Below, in pieces: positions 41,192 to 48,410 of a stretch of DNA of 48,410 nucleotides (position 1 is its first letter; each line of letters starts with the position of its first letter). Under the pieces are notes generated by a model. It ran no database searches. It saw nothing but the letters and a program-made list of their open reading frames with translations, and was not told the origin of the DNA. Source of the stretch: a virus; IMG/VR virus record IMGVR_UViG_3300025086_000047, positions 1-48,410 of that record; one strand, written 5' to 3'. The translations under genes were made by a program, and so were the position numbers.

Positions 41192-41824
41192 ATGTATCAG
41201 CAACCGAATTTGATAAACACGCAACAAGCAAAGAACGCTTTTTTACCTAAACTGCAACAATATAGAGCAGTTGGGCCAATTGAAGATTATAAGTTTGATG
41301 CGTTAAAACCAAAGAAGCAAATGAAAGAAATAAGAAAAGTATTGTTACCGGAAAAGAAAAAGGTTCTCTTCATAAGATATGGTCACAAGTTTAACTTTAA
41401 AGATAGATGTGTAGTTTGTGGAACTCATCAAATTTGGGAAGCAGGAGATTACTTAAGGCCACCAATACCACTAGATAAAGTAGAGAAAGGAAGGCCACTA
41501 AGAGGAACTTACTGTCAAAAACATGCGGCTATCCATAAACAAATGGAAATGCTACAACAACAAATATTAGCAGATGAACACGGACTAGATTTTAAAGCGT
41601 TTATTCCTAAAGCCAAAATGCCTAATATGTTAAAAAGACAACAATTAAACAACTTAACGAAAGAAGATGTTATGAGGTTGACTAGCATGGGATGGACTAT
41701 AACGCCACCAACACCGGCTACCGATGCAGAAACACAAATGGCAGAAATAGTTAGATTGATGGCGGAAATACAACTAAATACAGAAAGAGTTAATTATCTA
41801 ATTAAAGGAGAACAGGGTGAATGA
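41192..41824 (+). CDS. Zinc-finger protein, 210 aa
   Basis: The centre holds CVVC near residue 73 and YCQKH near residues 109-113, one probable zinc site (three Cys plus His). The N-terminal part is Gln-rich and the C-terminal part is helical (DVMRLTSMGWTITPPTPATD, then TQMAEIVRLMAEIQL). Possible head-completion or connector role by position. It starts 10 bases after the GTPase gene. Confidence 0.65.
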   Translation: MYQQPNLINTQQAKNAFLPKLQQYRAVGPIEDYKFDALKPKKQMKEIRKVLLPEKKKVLFIRYGHKFNFKDRCVVCGTHQIWEAGDYLRPPIPLDKVEKGRPLRGTYCQKHAAIHKQMEMLQQQILADEHGLDFKAFIPKAKMPNMLKRQQLNNLTKEDVMRLTSMGWTITPPTPATDAETQMAEIVRLMAEIQLNTERVNYLIKGEQGE

Positions 41825-41825
41825 T

Positions 41826-42494
41826 ATGGGAATTTTAGGAACAAGTAACGGAACAGTCTTGGCATCAGTACAAGCACAAAGCGACCAACAATTCAAGAAT
41901 GTAAATAATTTACTTTCTTTACAAGATAATCATGTTGAGGAGTTTTTTCAATATCACGGTCAAATGTTTTTAACACAAATAGAGAAACTTATGGAAGATG
42001 TTGTGGAAAGAGTAGTTAGTAAGATGTTGGCTAAATTACAATTCACAACTGATTCTACAACAGGAATGTTAAGAATACACAATGATGCTATGAGAGAATT
42101 TGAAAAGATAACTCAAGAAAATATTGAATTAGACATTCAAAAGATATTAGATGCGGCAATCAATACTGAAGTTGTAAATCAAAGAAAGTTAGCAAAACAA
42201 CAATACTTAGAATCTCAAGGATTTAGCGGTGGTGGTGGCATGCAACAAATGGCACAACCAACAGCAGGTATGGCAATAGCAGGACTAACAGGACAAACTC
42301 AACAATATCAACAAATGCAAGGTGCTGTGAATAATGGTAGTGGCTATCCTATTCCACCAACGGGAACTGATAATTATGGAAGACCATATTGGATAGATGC
42401 TCAAGGACAAATGAGTTACGAACCTCCACAAAGCGGATTAGGTTTAGGTAGTGCTATACAAAAAGGTGCGGCTTGGGCTAAATGGTTAATGTGA
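41826..42494 (+). CDS. Hypothetical structural protein, 222 aa, Gln/Gly-rich C-terminus
   Basis: I chose the ATG at 41826, because GGTGA (41816-41820) is its ribosome site. The N-terminal 130 residues are helical (QIEKLMEDVVERVVSKMLAK) with an amphipathic pattern. The C-terminal half is Gly/Gln/Met-rich, probably disordered (GGGGMQQMAQPTAGMAIAGL). No family is recognised. Confidence 0.65.
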   Translation: MGILGTSNGTVLASVQAQSDQQFKNVNNLLSLQDNHVEEFFQYHGQMFLTQIEKLMEDVVERVVSKMLAKLQFTTDSTTGMLRIHNDAMREFEKITQENIELDIQKILDAAINTEVVNQRKLAKQQYLESQGFSGGGGMQQMAQPTAGMAIAGLTGQTQQYQQMQGAVNNGSGYPIPPTGTDNYGRPYWIDAQGQMSYEPPQSGLGLGSAIQKGAAWAKWLM

Positions 42495-42504
42495 AGGTGG
42501 TCTT

Positions 42505-44346
42505 TTGAAAGTAGACATCTTAGGTGGCTCTATCCCAAATTGGAGCGAAGATGTTGCTTTAGAGTTTTTTAAAGAGTATGTAGTTGTCGGAGTTTTAGAT
42601 AAAAAAGAACAAGTTAGATTAGGGGATAATAATGAAAACGCTAATCAAATAAATAACATATTAGAGTTAGATGCAGTTAAGCAGTATAACACTAATACTA
42701 AGATAGTGGATGAATATAAAAAAACATATAAGCAGGGGTTAGATAAACTAAAAAATACTCCTATTAAAGAACTCATTGAAAATAAACCAATTAAGCCAAA
42801 ATATGAATCAATAAAAACCATTGAATCATTAATGGATAAAGCACCTAACGAGTTAAGTAGAGCAGTTGTGTCGAGAATATTAGAATCTCCTACCGATGAA
42901 AAAGATACTAAGATTGCATTAAAAGAAGGTATTGATAATTACGATAGTTATTTTGATAGTTTGTATAATGTTACAGAAAAGGTAAGCAATGTTAAGAATG
43001 GTAAGAAGATTACTAAAACAGTTACATTAAATGAAATGAGTAATTTTAGAGAGGGTGCTAAATTTAAGAAGTTAGTAGAATTAGGTTTTACTAATATAAG
43101 TATAAAGGGAGAAAATAAAGATGGTCAAAGTTATAACTTGATTGAGGCCGTAGGTAATCAAACTAAAGCAGGTGATATTACTAGTAGGAAGGATGGCTTT
43201 AAGTCTAAAAAAGAAGTTACTTCGGGAGGAAGAACATTCCAAACCCGTTTCGCCATGACAGATGATAGTAGAGGAACTACAGTAAGAGGATTAGACTTAC
43301 AAGAGATACCACTCTACTTAATTAATAGACGGAATAATAGTTTAAGAAAAATAGAAGAGGGTAGTTCAATAGACCCTTTAATTTTAGAAGCGGCTATTAA
43401 ATACGATAGAGATAATCAAGAAGAAGTAGACACCTACAAGTTTGTTGATACAATTCCAAACATGCTAAAAGGTTTAGAAAAAACTATTCTCAATGAACTT
43501 AGAAAAGAAATGATAGACATTGAAAGAGATTTAGAAGATAAAAGTATTTACGAAGATAAAGAAACTGAATCGGGAAGAAGAATAAAAGAAGGCTCTAAGT
43601 TTGCTCCCGAACAAAGCAAAGTTATGGGTTTAGCAAAAAAGAAAAAGGTATCAAATAAAGTCGCTAAAGAAATAGTAGAATTGCACAATAAGTTAGAGAA
43701 AATAAAAGAAGATAGAAAAGAAAAAGAGGATGCTAAAAAGGTCAAAGAAATTCCGTTTGAAGAAATAATAGGCATCGGTATGAGTGGAATAAACTATAGT
43801 AATGCTGAAGATATTACGGAAAAAATACCATACCAAGTATTCTTTAAAGGTCAAAACAAATCAATAGAAAGCACACTATCCGCAGGAAATTATGTAGCAA
43901 GCATAAAGGAAGAGATAATAAAGAAGAAAGCAGAATTCTTGGACAAAGAAGAAGAGGATATATATTCCGATACAAGTGCAAAGATAAAATCTATGAAAGT
44001 AAATGCAGAATTTACAGACGGAGCGATTTATCAAAAATCTAAAGAGTTTCTACAAAAAGTGTTGATGAGATATTTAAATGACTTAGAGTATGTTTTTGAT
44101 ATTGAGTTTATTGTAATTAAAACCGAAAAAACTACAAATAAAGGCAAGACAAACACGACTTACAATTTTAAGAGACTCAACGCTAAAAGAAAACAAATCA
44201 TATTCAAAGGTGGCGGCCTTAATCCCATTCCAAAAAACAAAAGACAAACTACCAAAATATTAGAAAGCAAAACTAATATCTCTATGATAAATACATTTAT
44301 TAATTCTATTAGAAGTAGGGTTGATACACTAGAGAGAGGAATTTAA
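42505..44346 (+). CDS. Large hypothetical protein, 613 aa, TTG start
   Basis: The TTG at 42505 follows GAAGGTGGTCTT, a good ribosome site, so this non-ATG start is credible. The protein is charged and alpha/beta (VDILGGSIPNWSEDVALEFF at the N-terminus; QVFFKGQNKSIESTLSAGNY later). The second half has long Lys/Glu helices and then strands. No catalytic motif is seen. Function unknown; it sits between a zinc protein and the head-tail adaptor. Confidence 0.68.
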   Translation: MKVDILGGSIPNWSEDVALEFFKEYVVVGVLDKKEQVRLGDNNENANQINNILELDAVKQYNTNTKIVDEYKKTYKQGLDKLKNTPIKELIENKPIKPKYESIKTIESLMDKAPNELSRAVVSRILESPTDEKDTKIALKEGIDNYDSYFDSLYNVTEKVSNVKNGKKITKTVTLNEMSNFREGAKFKKLVELGFTNISIKGENKDGQSYNLIEAVGNQTKAGDITSRKDGFKSKKEVTSGGRTFQTRFAMTDDSRGTTVRGLDLQEIPLYLINRRNNSLRKIEEGSSIDPLILEAAIKYDRDNQEEVDTYKFVDTIPNMLKGLEKTILNELRKEMIDIERDLEDKSIYEDKETESGRRIKEGSKFAPEQSKVMGLAKKKKVSNKVAKEIVELHNKLEKIKEDRKEKEDAKKVKEIPFEEIIGIGMSGINYSNAEDITEKIPYQVFFKGQNKSIESTLSAGNYVASIKEEIIKKKAEFLDKEEEDIYSDTSAKIKSMKVNAEFTDGAIYQKSKEFLQKVLMRYLNDLEYVFDIEFIVIKTEKTTNKGKTNTTYNFKRLNAKRKQIIFKGGGLNPIPKNKRQTTKILESKTNISMINTFINSIRSRVDTLERGI

Positions 44347-44347
44347 T

Positions 44348-45466
44348 ATGGCAATAGCATCATCCCCAAGCGACTACACTTCTATTGATGTAGATTATTC
44401 AACAGGAAAAGGCTACTATACGGACAAAGGAGCAGTATCGGATATGCTACAGGTTCCTGCTTTTAGTGGTTCTACTTATCCTTCTCAAGCACAAGTAGGT
44501 TCTATAATAAAAACAATAGAAGGTATTGTAGATGAAAAGGTAAAAAGGTCTTATAGGCCAATCATTCACAAAGATGAATACCATAACTTTGAATTTATGA
44601 ATCACCCAATGCAAACTTACTACGGTGGCTATGTTGGTTTTGTTCAATTAACTACTATGAAAGTAAAGAAGATAGTTTCTCTTAAAGTATGGCAAGGAAA
44701 TAGTTATTTAGAATTGGCATCGGCTCAAGCAAGCGTCACACTACACCCCGATGATTTTCATAGGCTTAGAAGCATAACATTACAATTGCCTAATAGCGGA
44801 GATTCATTTATTTTATATCACCATGCCGAAGGTGCAATGTCAGCACACAATACATTCGATAGTAGATTTGGAGCAAAGACTACTGCTAGAGATATTTGCC
44901 ATTTAATTAATGAAGAATTCCCTGCTAATACTGCTCAATTTACAGGAGCAAATAGAGAAAAGGAGAGAACTTCTTCTCCTAATAGTCTAAGTATAAGTGA
45001 TTTCTTTTATGCTTCTATTGACCCCGATAATGGATATAGAATTAATATTTCAAGTTTGTTAGCGGGCGAAGACGGTTCGGGATGCACAATAACACTTGCA
45101 GATAAAGCAGGACAAGACTCACAATCAACTTCCGAAGCATTTACAGATAAACAAGATATGAAGAGATTAGGAAGTTTTTGGAAGATAGGAGATGAAGGAA
45201 GAATATTTTTCTTAAGAGATTATCCATATCATACTCAAAATTCTATAATAGCAACTTATGTTGCGGGTGATGGTAGAGTTCCTTCTAGCATACATAAGGC
45301 TACAACAATGTTAGTTGCGGCTGAATTATTAAGACACGATGACCAAACTATTATGATTGCTGAAACTGGTGGCAATATATCTACTAAAGAAAAGTATGAT
45401 ATTTTAACAACTGAAGCCAACGAAATCTTAAAGGGCAAAGGCGACCTCGTTTACTTATTGGAGTGA
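44348..45466 (+). CDS. Head-tail adaptor-like protein, 372 aa
   Basis: The two ends look like an HK97 gp6/SPP1 gp15-type adaptor: an N-terminal helix (VGSIIKTIEGIVDEKVKRSY) and a C-terminal helical block (SIHKATTMLVAAELLRHDDQ then STKEKYDILTTEANEILKGK). A long beta-rich insertion lies in between (residues about 80-290), making it much larger than the usual 100-120 aa. The adaptor assignment is an inference from pattern and position. Confidence 0.6.
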   Translation: MAIASSPSDYTSIDVDYSTGKGYYTDKGAVSDMLQVPAFSGSTYPSQAQVGSIIKTIEGIVDEKVKRSYRPIIHKDEYHNFEFMNHPMQTYYGGYVGFVQLTTMKVKKIVSLKVWQGNSYLELASAQASVTLHPDDFHRLRSITLQLPNSGDSFILYHHAEGAMSAHNTFDSRFGAKTTARDICHLINEEFPANTAQFTGANREKERTSSPNSLSISDFFYASIDPDNGYRINISSLLAGEDGSGCTITLADKAGQDSQSTSEAFTDKQDMKRLGSFWKIGDEGRIFFLRDYPYHTQNSIIATYVAGDGRVPSSIHKATTMLVAAELLRHDDQTIMIAETGGNISTKEKYDILTTEANEILKGKGDLVYLLE

Positions 45467-45470
45467 TTAT

Positions 45471-46817
45471 ATGTCTTGGATGAATATTATTCATAAGGCC
45501 AAAACAATAAGACAAGAAACAGCACCCAAAACAGGAAACAGACTAGTACCTACTTCATTATTAGGTGGCTTACCTCCTAGGGATGTTCCATCACTTAATG
45601 AAAATGTGAATAGAGATAATAAAATACAAGACCAAATTAGAAGAAATATAGAAGTAGAAACTAAAAATGTAAGAGACAAAATAGCGGAACAACAGTATTT
45701 AATTCAGCAAGAAAAGCGTGGAGAAAGAATACTCGCTGACGGAACTAAGGCAAATACTAGAAACAACCCCGCATATATCCGAGCAAGAAATGATGAAATA
45801 AAACGATTAGACGCAGAAAAAGGTAGAATAGAAGCAGGTGTTAGACAAAAATCTGGTTTAAAACAAAGGCAAGCCTCTAAGTTAGCAAGAGGTGGAAAAA
45901 ATAATTGGAAAGATGTGTTACGAACTGAAGGAAATAAAGCCCCTGCTCAAAGTGTAAGGCAAACTACAGAAAATGTTCCTAAACCTATGGGTGATGTTGC
46001 ACTACCACCCGTTGAAGGACAACAACCAACTAAAGACCCATTAGTAGGTTTTGCTCAAGAAAGGGGCTTAATGCCTCAAACCACGCAAAATGTTCCTAAA
46101 CCTACAGGTAATGTTCCTATAAATAAACCTCCTAGTAACTTGTTACCTAGAGATGCACAAGGTAATGTTATATCTGCAAAAACTCCTACTAAACCAACTC
46201 AAAATGTTGAGTTACCTAATGTTCCACAACAAACTCAACAAGAAGTTACACAAGAAGCAACACAACAGGCTTCACCACCAACTCCTCAACAAGGACAAAG
46301 AACTGGCCCACCTCCTAAAAAAATGACTACAGCGCAATTAAATCAACAAGCACAACAAAGAAGACAACAACAATCTAACAATCCTCCTCCTCCTCCTAGC
46401 GATGCTCAAGGTAATCCTATTCCTCCAAAAGAAATTCCTAATCTCAATCAACAGTTGATACAACAGAATAAAAGAATGAATGAAAAATATTTACGGGAGT
46501 TAGGAAGAACAGCAACAACTCCTAAACAGCGAAGAAAGGATGCTAAGGCACAGACTAAACAACAAAAGGCTCAAAGAAGACTGGCAAGAGATAGACAAAA
46601 ACTAGAAGAAAAAGAAGCAAAGCGTAAAGCAAAACAAAATCCTAGAGGCGGTGGACAACTAGTTCCTAGAGGAACTGGGCGTAGGCAAAATCCGGCATTA
46701 GTTCCTAGAGGAACTGGGTTTAGACAAAATCCGGTATTAAGGCCAAAACAAACTGGTGTAAAAATAGGAAAGAGCGATGAACTTTCAAAATCAATTAAAA
46801 ACATACTAAGGAGATGA
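45471..46817 (+). CDS. Gln/Pro-rich disordered protein with tag-like motifs, 448 aa
   Basis: The start MSWMNIIHKAK is a tag variant, and NNWKDVLRTEGNK near residue 144 is an internal tag-like copy. The protein is low-complexity: Asn-Val-Pro repeats (QNVPKP twice), Gln-rich and Pro-rich tracts, and two copies of a LVPRGTGxRQNPxL unit near the C-terminus. Much of it is predicted disordered, with a basic end. A linker or DNA-binding virion protein is possible. Confidence 0.68.
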   Translation: MSWMNIIHKAKTIRQETAPKTGNRLVPTSLLGGLPPRDVPSLNENVNRDNKIQDQIRRNIEVETKNVRDKIAEQQYLIQQEKRGERILADGTKANTRNNPAYIRARNDEIKRLDAEKGRIEAGVRQKSGLKQRQASKLARGGKNNWKDVLRTEGNKAPAQSVRQTTENVPKPMGDVALPPVEGQQPTKDPLVGFAQERGLMPQTTQNVPKPTGNVPINKPPSNLLPRDAQGNVISAKTPTKPTQNVELPNVPQQTQQEVTQEATQQASPPTPQQGQRTGPPPKKMTTAQLNQQAQQRRQQQSNNPPPPPSDAQGNPIPPKEIPNLNQQLIQQNKRMNEKYLRELGRTATTPKQRRKDAKAQTKQQKAQRRLARDRQKLEEKEAKRKAKQNPRGGGQLVPRGTGRRQNPALVPRGTGFRQNPVLRPKQTGVKIGKSDELSKSIKNILRR

Positions 46818-46820
46818 GTT

Positions 46821-47024
46821 ATGTCTAGCAAACAATTAGTTGCAGACTTTAGAAAATTTGTAGAAATACAAAAAGAAAGACAAGCGGCGACGCAAGAACT
46901 TTCTCAAGTATTAGGTATTGATGTATCTTTTAGTGATGAAGAAGTTATTGAATATGCAATGCAATCATATAATAAAGTCCTTAAAAAACAAATAGCGGAG
47001 GATGTTTTGAAATGGATGAAGTAA
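46821..47024 (+). CDS. Small helical protein, 67 aa
   Basis: A 67-residue helical protein (VADFRKFVEIQKERQAATQE) with mixed charge. It overlaps the next gene by 13 bases, so the two are coupled. Position between adaptor-region genes and the tail-completion candidate suggests a neck or connector component, without proof. Confidence 0.65.
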   Translation: MSSKQLVADFRKFVEIQKERQAATQELSQVLGIDVSFSDEEVIEYAMQSYNKVLKKQIAEDVLKWMK

Positions 47025-47521
47025 GTTTACTTATAGATTTGGTTTCAAGTAAATGGAGTTCTTCTGTTACTACTTTAATTAGCGAAGGAAGGATAACTGC
47101 TGACCATGCAGGAACTCCTAACTTTGTTGATGTTAGAACACTACAAAAGAATAAGGGAGTTAGATATGACTTAACTGCTAAAGATGTAATTATATTCTTT
47201 GAAGATTCTCAAAACATAACTTACCCAACAATACATTTTGATTTAAGAAATGAAACGCATTCGTTCACAATGCACATTAGAACGATACATGATGAAAGAG
47301 CAGGAACAGATGCTAACTTCGGCAAAGACAGGCTAAAGGCTTTATACTTGATAGCCCGTCATACGCTTGAGCGAGGTCGTAAAGGTTATACCGCAAGTGA
47401 TGGTTCTAAGTTTAATCAAGTGTTTGTAGGTTCAAGAAGCGAAAGTAACGATAGAGCAAAGAGGTTATTTGGTTATAAATTAACAGTAGAAACAAAACGA
47501 TTCGCATTAACACTCCCTTAG
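47012..47521 (+). CDS. Tail-completion/neck-like protein, 169 aa
   Basis: An alpha/beta protein of 169 residues: N-terminal helix (SLLIDLVSSKWSSSVTTLIS), central strands (DVIIFFEDSQNITYPTIHFD) and a helix (KDRLKALYLIARHTLERGRK). The size, strand pattern and place directly before a tail-tube-like gene fit tail-completion proteins of the HK97 gp10/lambda gpU type. Sequence alone does not prove it. Confidence 0.55.
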   Translation: MDEVSLLIDLVSSKWSSSVTTLISEGRITADHAGTPNFVDVRTLQKNKGVRYDLTAKDVIIFFEDSQNITYPTIHFDLRNETHSFTMHIRTIHDERAGTDANFGKDRLKALYLIARHTLERGRKGYTASDGSKFNQVFVGSRSESNDRAKRLFGYKLTVETKRFALTLP

Positions 47522-47551
47522 TAAGTAAGTAAAAGGAAGGAGAGGAACAGC

Positions 47552-48410
47552 ATGGCAAACACAGATATATTTTTAGGAAGCGGGGCAAGTATAACATTTA
47601 TACCAGAAAATGATTTATTTTTAGGTATAGGATTAAAAGACGGCGGAGGAGCATTAGACGGTTCTGCTCAAAGCGTAATACAAGTAAGCGCAACCTTTGA
47701 TTCCGATTTTGAATTAATTACTAACTTGTATAAAGGCTGTCTTTTAGAAAGATATAATACAAGTGATGCCTTACAATCCACTCATAGAATAACATCTAAT
47801 GATGCTAATTCTGTAACAATAAGTCCTTCTGCTTCAGCCGCTTCTACTGATTATTTTATAATTAAGTCATATGGCGCACCTGTACCTGCTCCGGTTTCTA
47901 CAGCAAAGAGACTACTTTCCGACCAATGGTTAGGTATTCTTGAAAGTGCTACTTTCCCAACTAGTGAAGTTGAAATGAAACAACAGAACCTTTCTCTTGG
48001 TGGGTCAAGAAACTTCACTTATCAATACAAGGGCATTACTTCTTTTACCGGAGGTAACTTAGGTCTTGTAGCAAATCATGGAGCATGGCTATATTATTTC
48101 TTAGGAAAGTGTACTACACTAACATGCAGTACGGATGCTTTGACTACTGCATTAACATTAGATGCACATAGACAAACATTACCTGATGCGGGAGATAACA
48201 ATAGTTTCTTGATTCGTTCCATAGATGCGGCTACTCCACCGGCTGAAGTTACGGTAGGCGATGATAAGGTTATTGACGGTATTATAGAAACAGGGCCAAT
48301 ATTTAGAAGAAGTGTTGGTAGTAAAATATGCCCACCTATTACTCCTTTTGAGGCCACTGATGCTCAATTAGACTTTTACCATAAATTAGATAGGCCAACT
48401 GGTTCGACTA
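47552..48410 (+). CDS. Tail-tube-like protein, partial
   Basis: The frame opens at ATG 47552 (MANTDIFLGSGASITF), after AAGGAAGGAGAGGAACAGC, and runs through the window end without a stop (at least 286 residues). The protein is beta-rich, with Gly/Thr/Ser (ASITFIPENDLFLGIGLKDG; LGGSRNFTYQYKGITSFTGG). This is typical of tail-tube or major tail proteins. The C-terminus lies outside the window. Confidence 0.6.
   Translation, partial: MANTDIFLGSGASITFIPENDLFLGIGLKDGGGALDGSAQSVIQVSATFDSDFELITNLYKGCLLERYNTSDALQSTHRITSNDANSVTISPSASAASTDYFIIKSYGAPVPAPVSTAKRLLSDQWLGILESATFPTSEVEMKQQNLSLGGSRNFTYQYKGITSFTGGNLGLVANHGAWLYYFLGKCTTLTCSTDALTTALTLDAHRQTLPDAGDNNSFLIRSIDAATPPAEVTVGDDKVIDGIIETGPIFRRSVGSKICPPITPFEATDAQLDFYHKLDRPTGST

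Noticed and set aside
46660-46740. LVPRG as a protease (thrombin) recognition site
   Set aside because: Chance match within a basic repeat; not meaningful in this biological setting.

Overview
This window looks like part of the genome of a tailed double-stranded DNA virus (Caudoviricetes, HK97-type head) that infects an archaeon, plausibly a marine one. A viral head-assembly series is visible: large terminase, portal, XkdF-like prohead protease, major capsid protein, head-tail adaptor, tail-completion candidate and tail-tube candidate. The archaeal assignment rests on TATA boxes placed about 20-25 nt before ATG codons with no ribosome binding site (leaderless starts), GGTGA-type Shine-Dalgarno sites in the operons, and T-tract terminators. 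The DNA is AT-rich. The host is inferred, not shown. There are no rRNA or tRNA genes and no CRISPR array.

Layout. (1) 1-9,052, minus strand: small early/regulatory-type genes. They include a UvrD-like helicase, several Cys-rich zinc-ribbon proteins, a small membrane protein and three paralogous 150-170 aa proteins. Intergenic DNA is elaborate here. A shared palindrome centred on ACCATATGGT recurs six times, each next to a TATA box and a T-tract terminator. Several long-stem structured elements are present. A 600-bp non-coding block has GTCTCAC iterons, a G-rich tract and an AT run that resemble a replication origin. (2) 9,053-9,662: the switch between leftward and rightward transcription, with repeated GTTAA sites and a small coiled-coil gene that seems to start at ATT. 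(3) 9,663-48,410, plus strand: one long, tightly packed late operon. It begins with many small basic proteins and two large unknown proteins (717 and 840 aa), then a GNAT-like protein, TerL, a LAGLIDADG-Nudix fusion, a cluster of Cys-rich mini-proteins, the portal, a 1,328-aa coiled-coil protein, a DNA-ligase-like protein, protease/scaffold and major capsid protein. Decoration-like proteins, two small membrane proteins, an Arf-like small GTPase, connector proteins and a tail-tube candidate cut by the window end complete it.

Most striking feature. At least 16 otherwise unrelated late proteins start with the same short tag, roughly M-[S/T/N/G]-W-x-x-[I/V]-[L/V/I]-K (for example MSWEDILK). The tag is joined to quite different bodies: zinc-ribbon, HiPIP-like, DUF6321-like, winged-helix and highly basic proteins. 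A related W-x-D-I-H-K-M motif ends the protease/scaffold protein and an 85-aa-class neighbour. I infer a virion-targeting tag, analogous to the N-terminal capsid-targeting sequences of phage T4 internal proteins: cargo proteins would be drawn into the prohead by a shared peptide. A 12-codon ORF that consists almost only of the tag lies one base out of frame with a 717-aa protein, so either a +1 frameshift or an assembly indel joins them.

Other notable items are an Arf-like GTPase in a virus head/neck operon, a portal with two zinc-ribbon insertions, a ligase-like protein lacking the usual motif-III glutamate, and paired 5'/3' untranslated repeats that differ between two paralogous genes but match within each gene.
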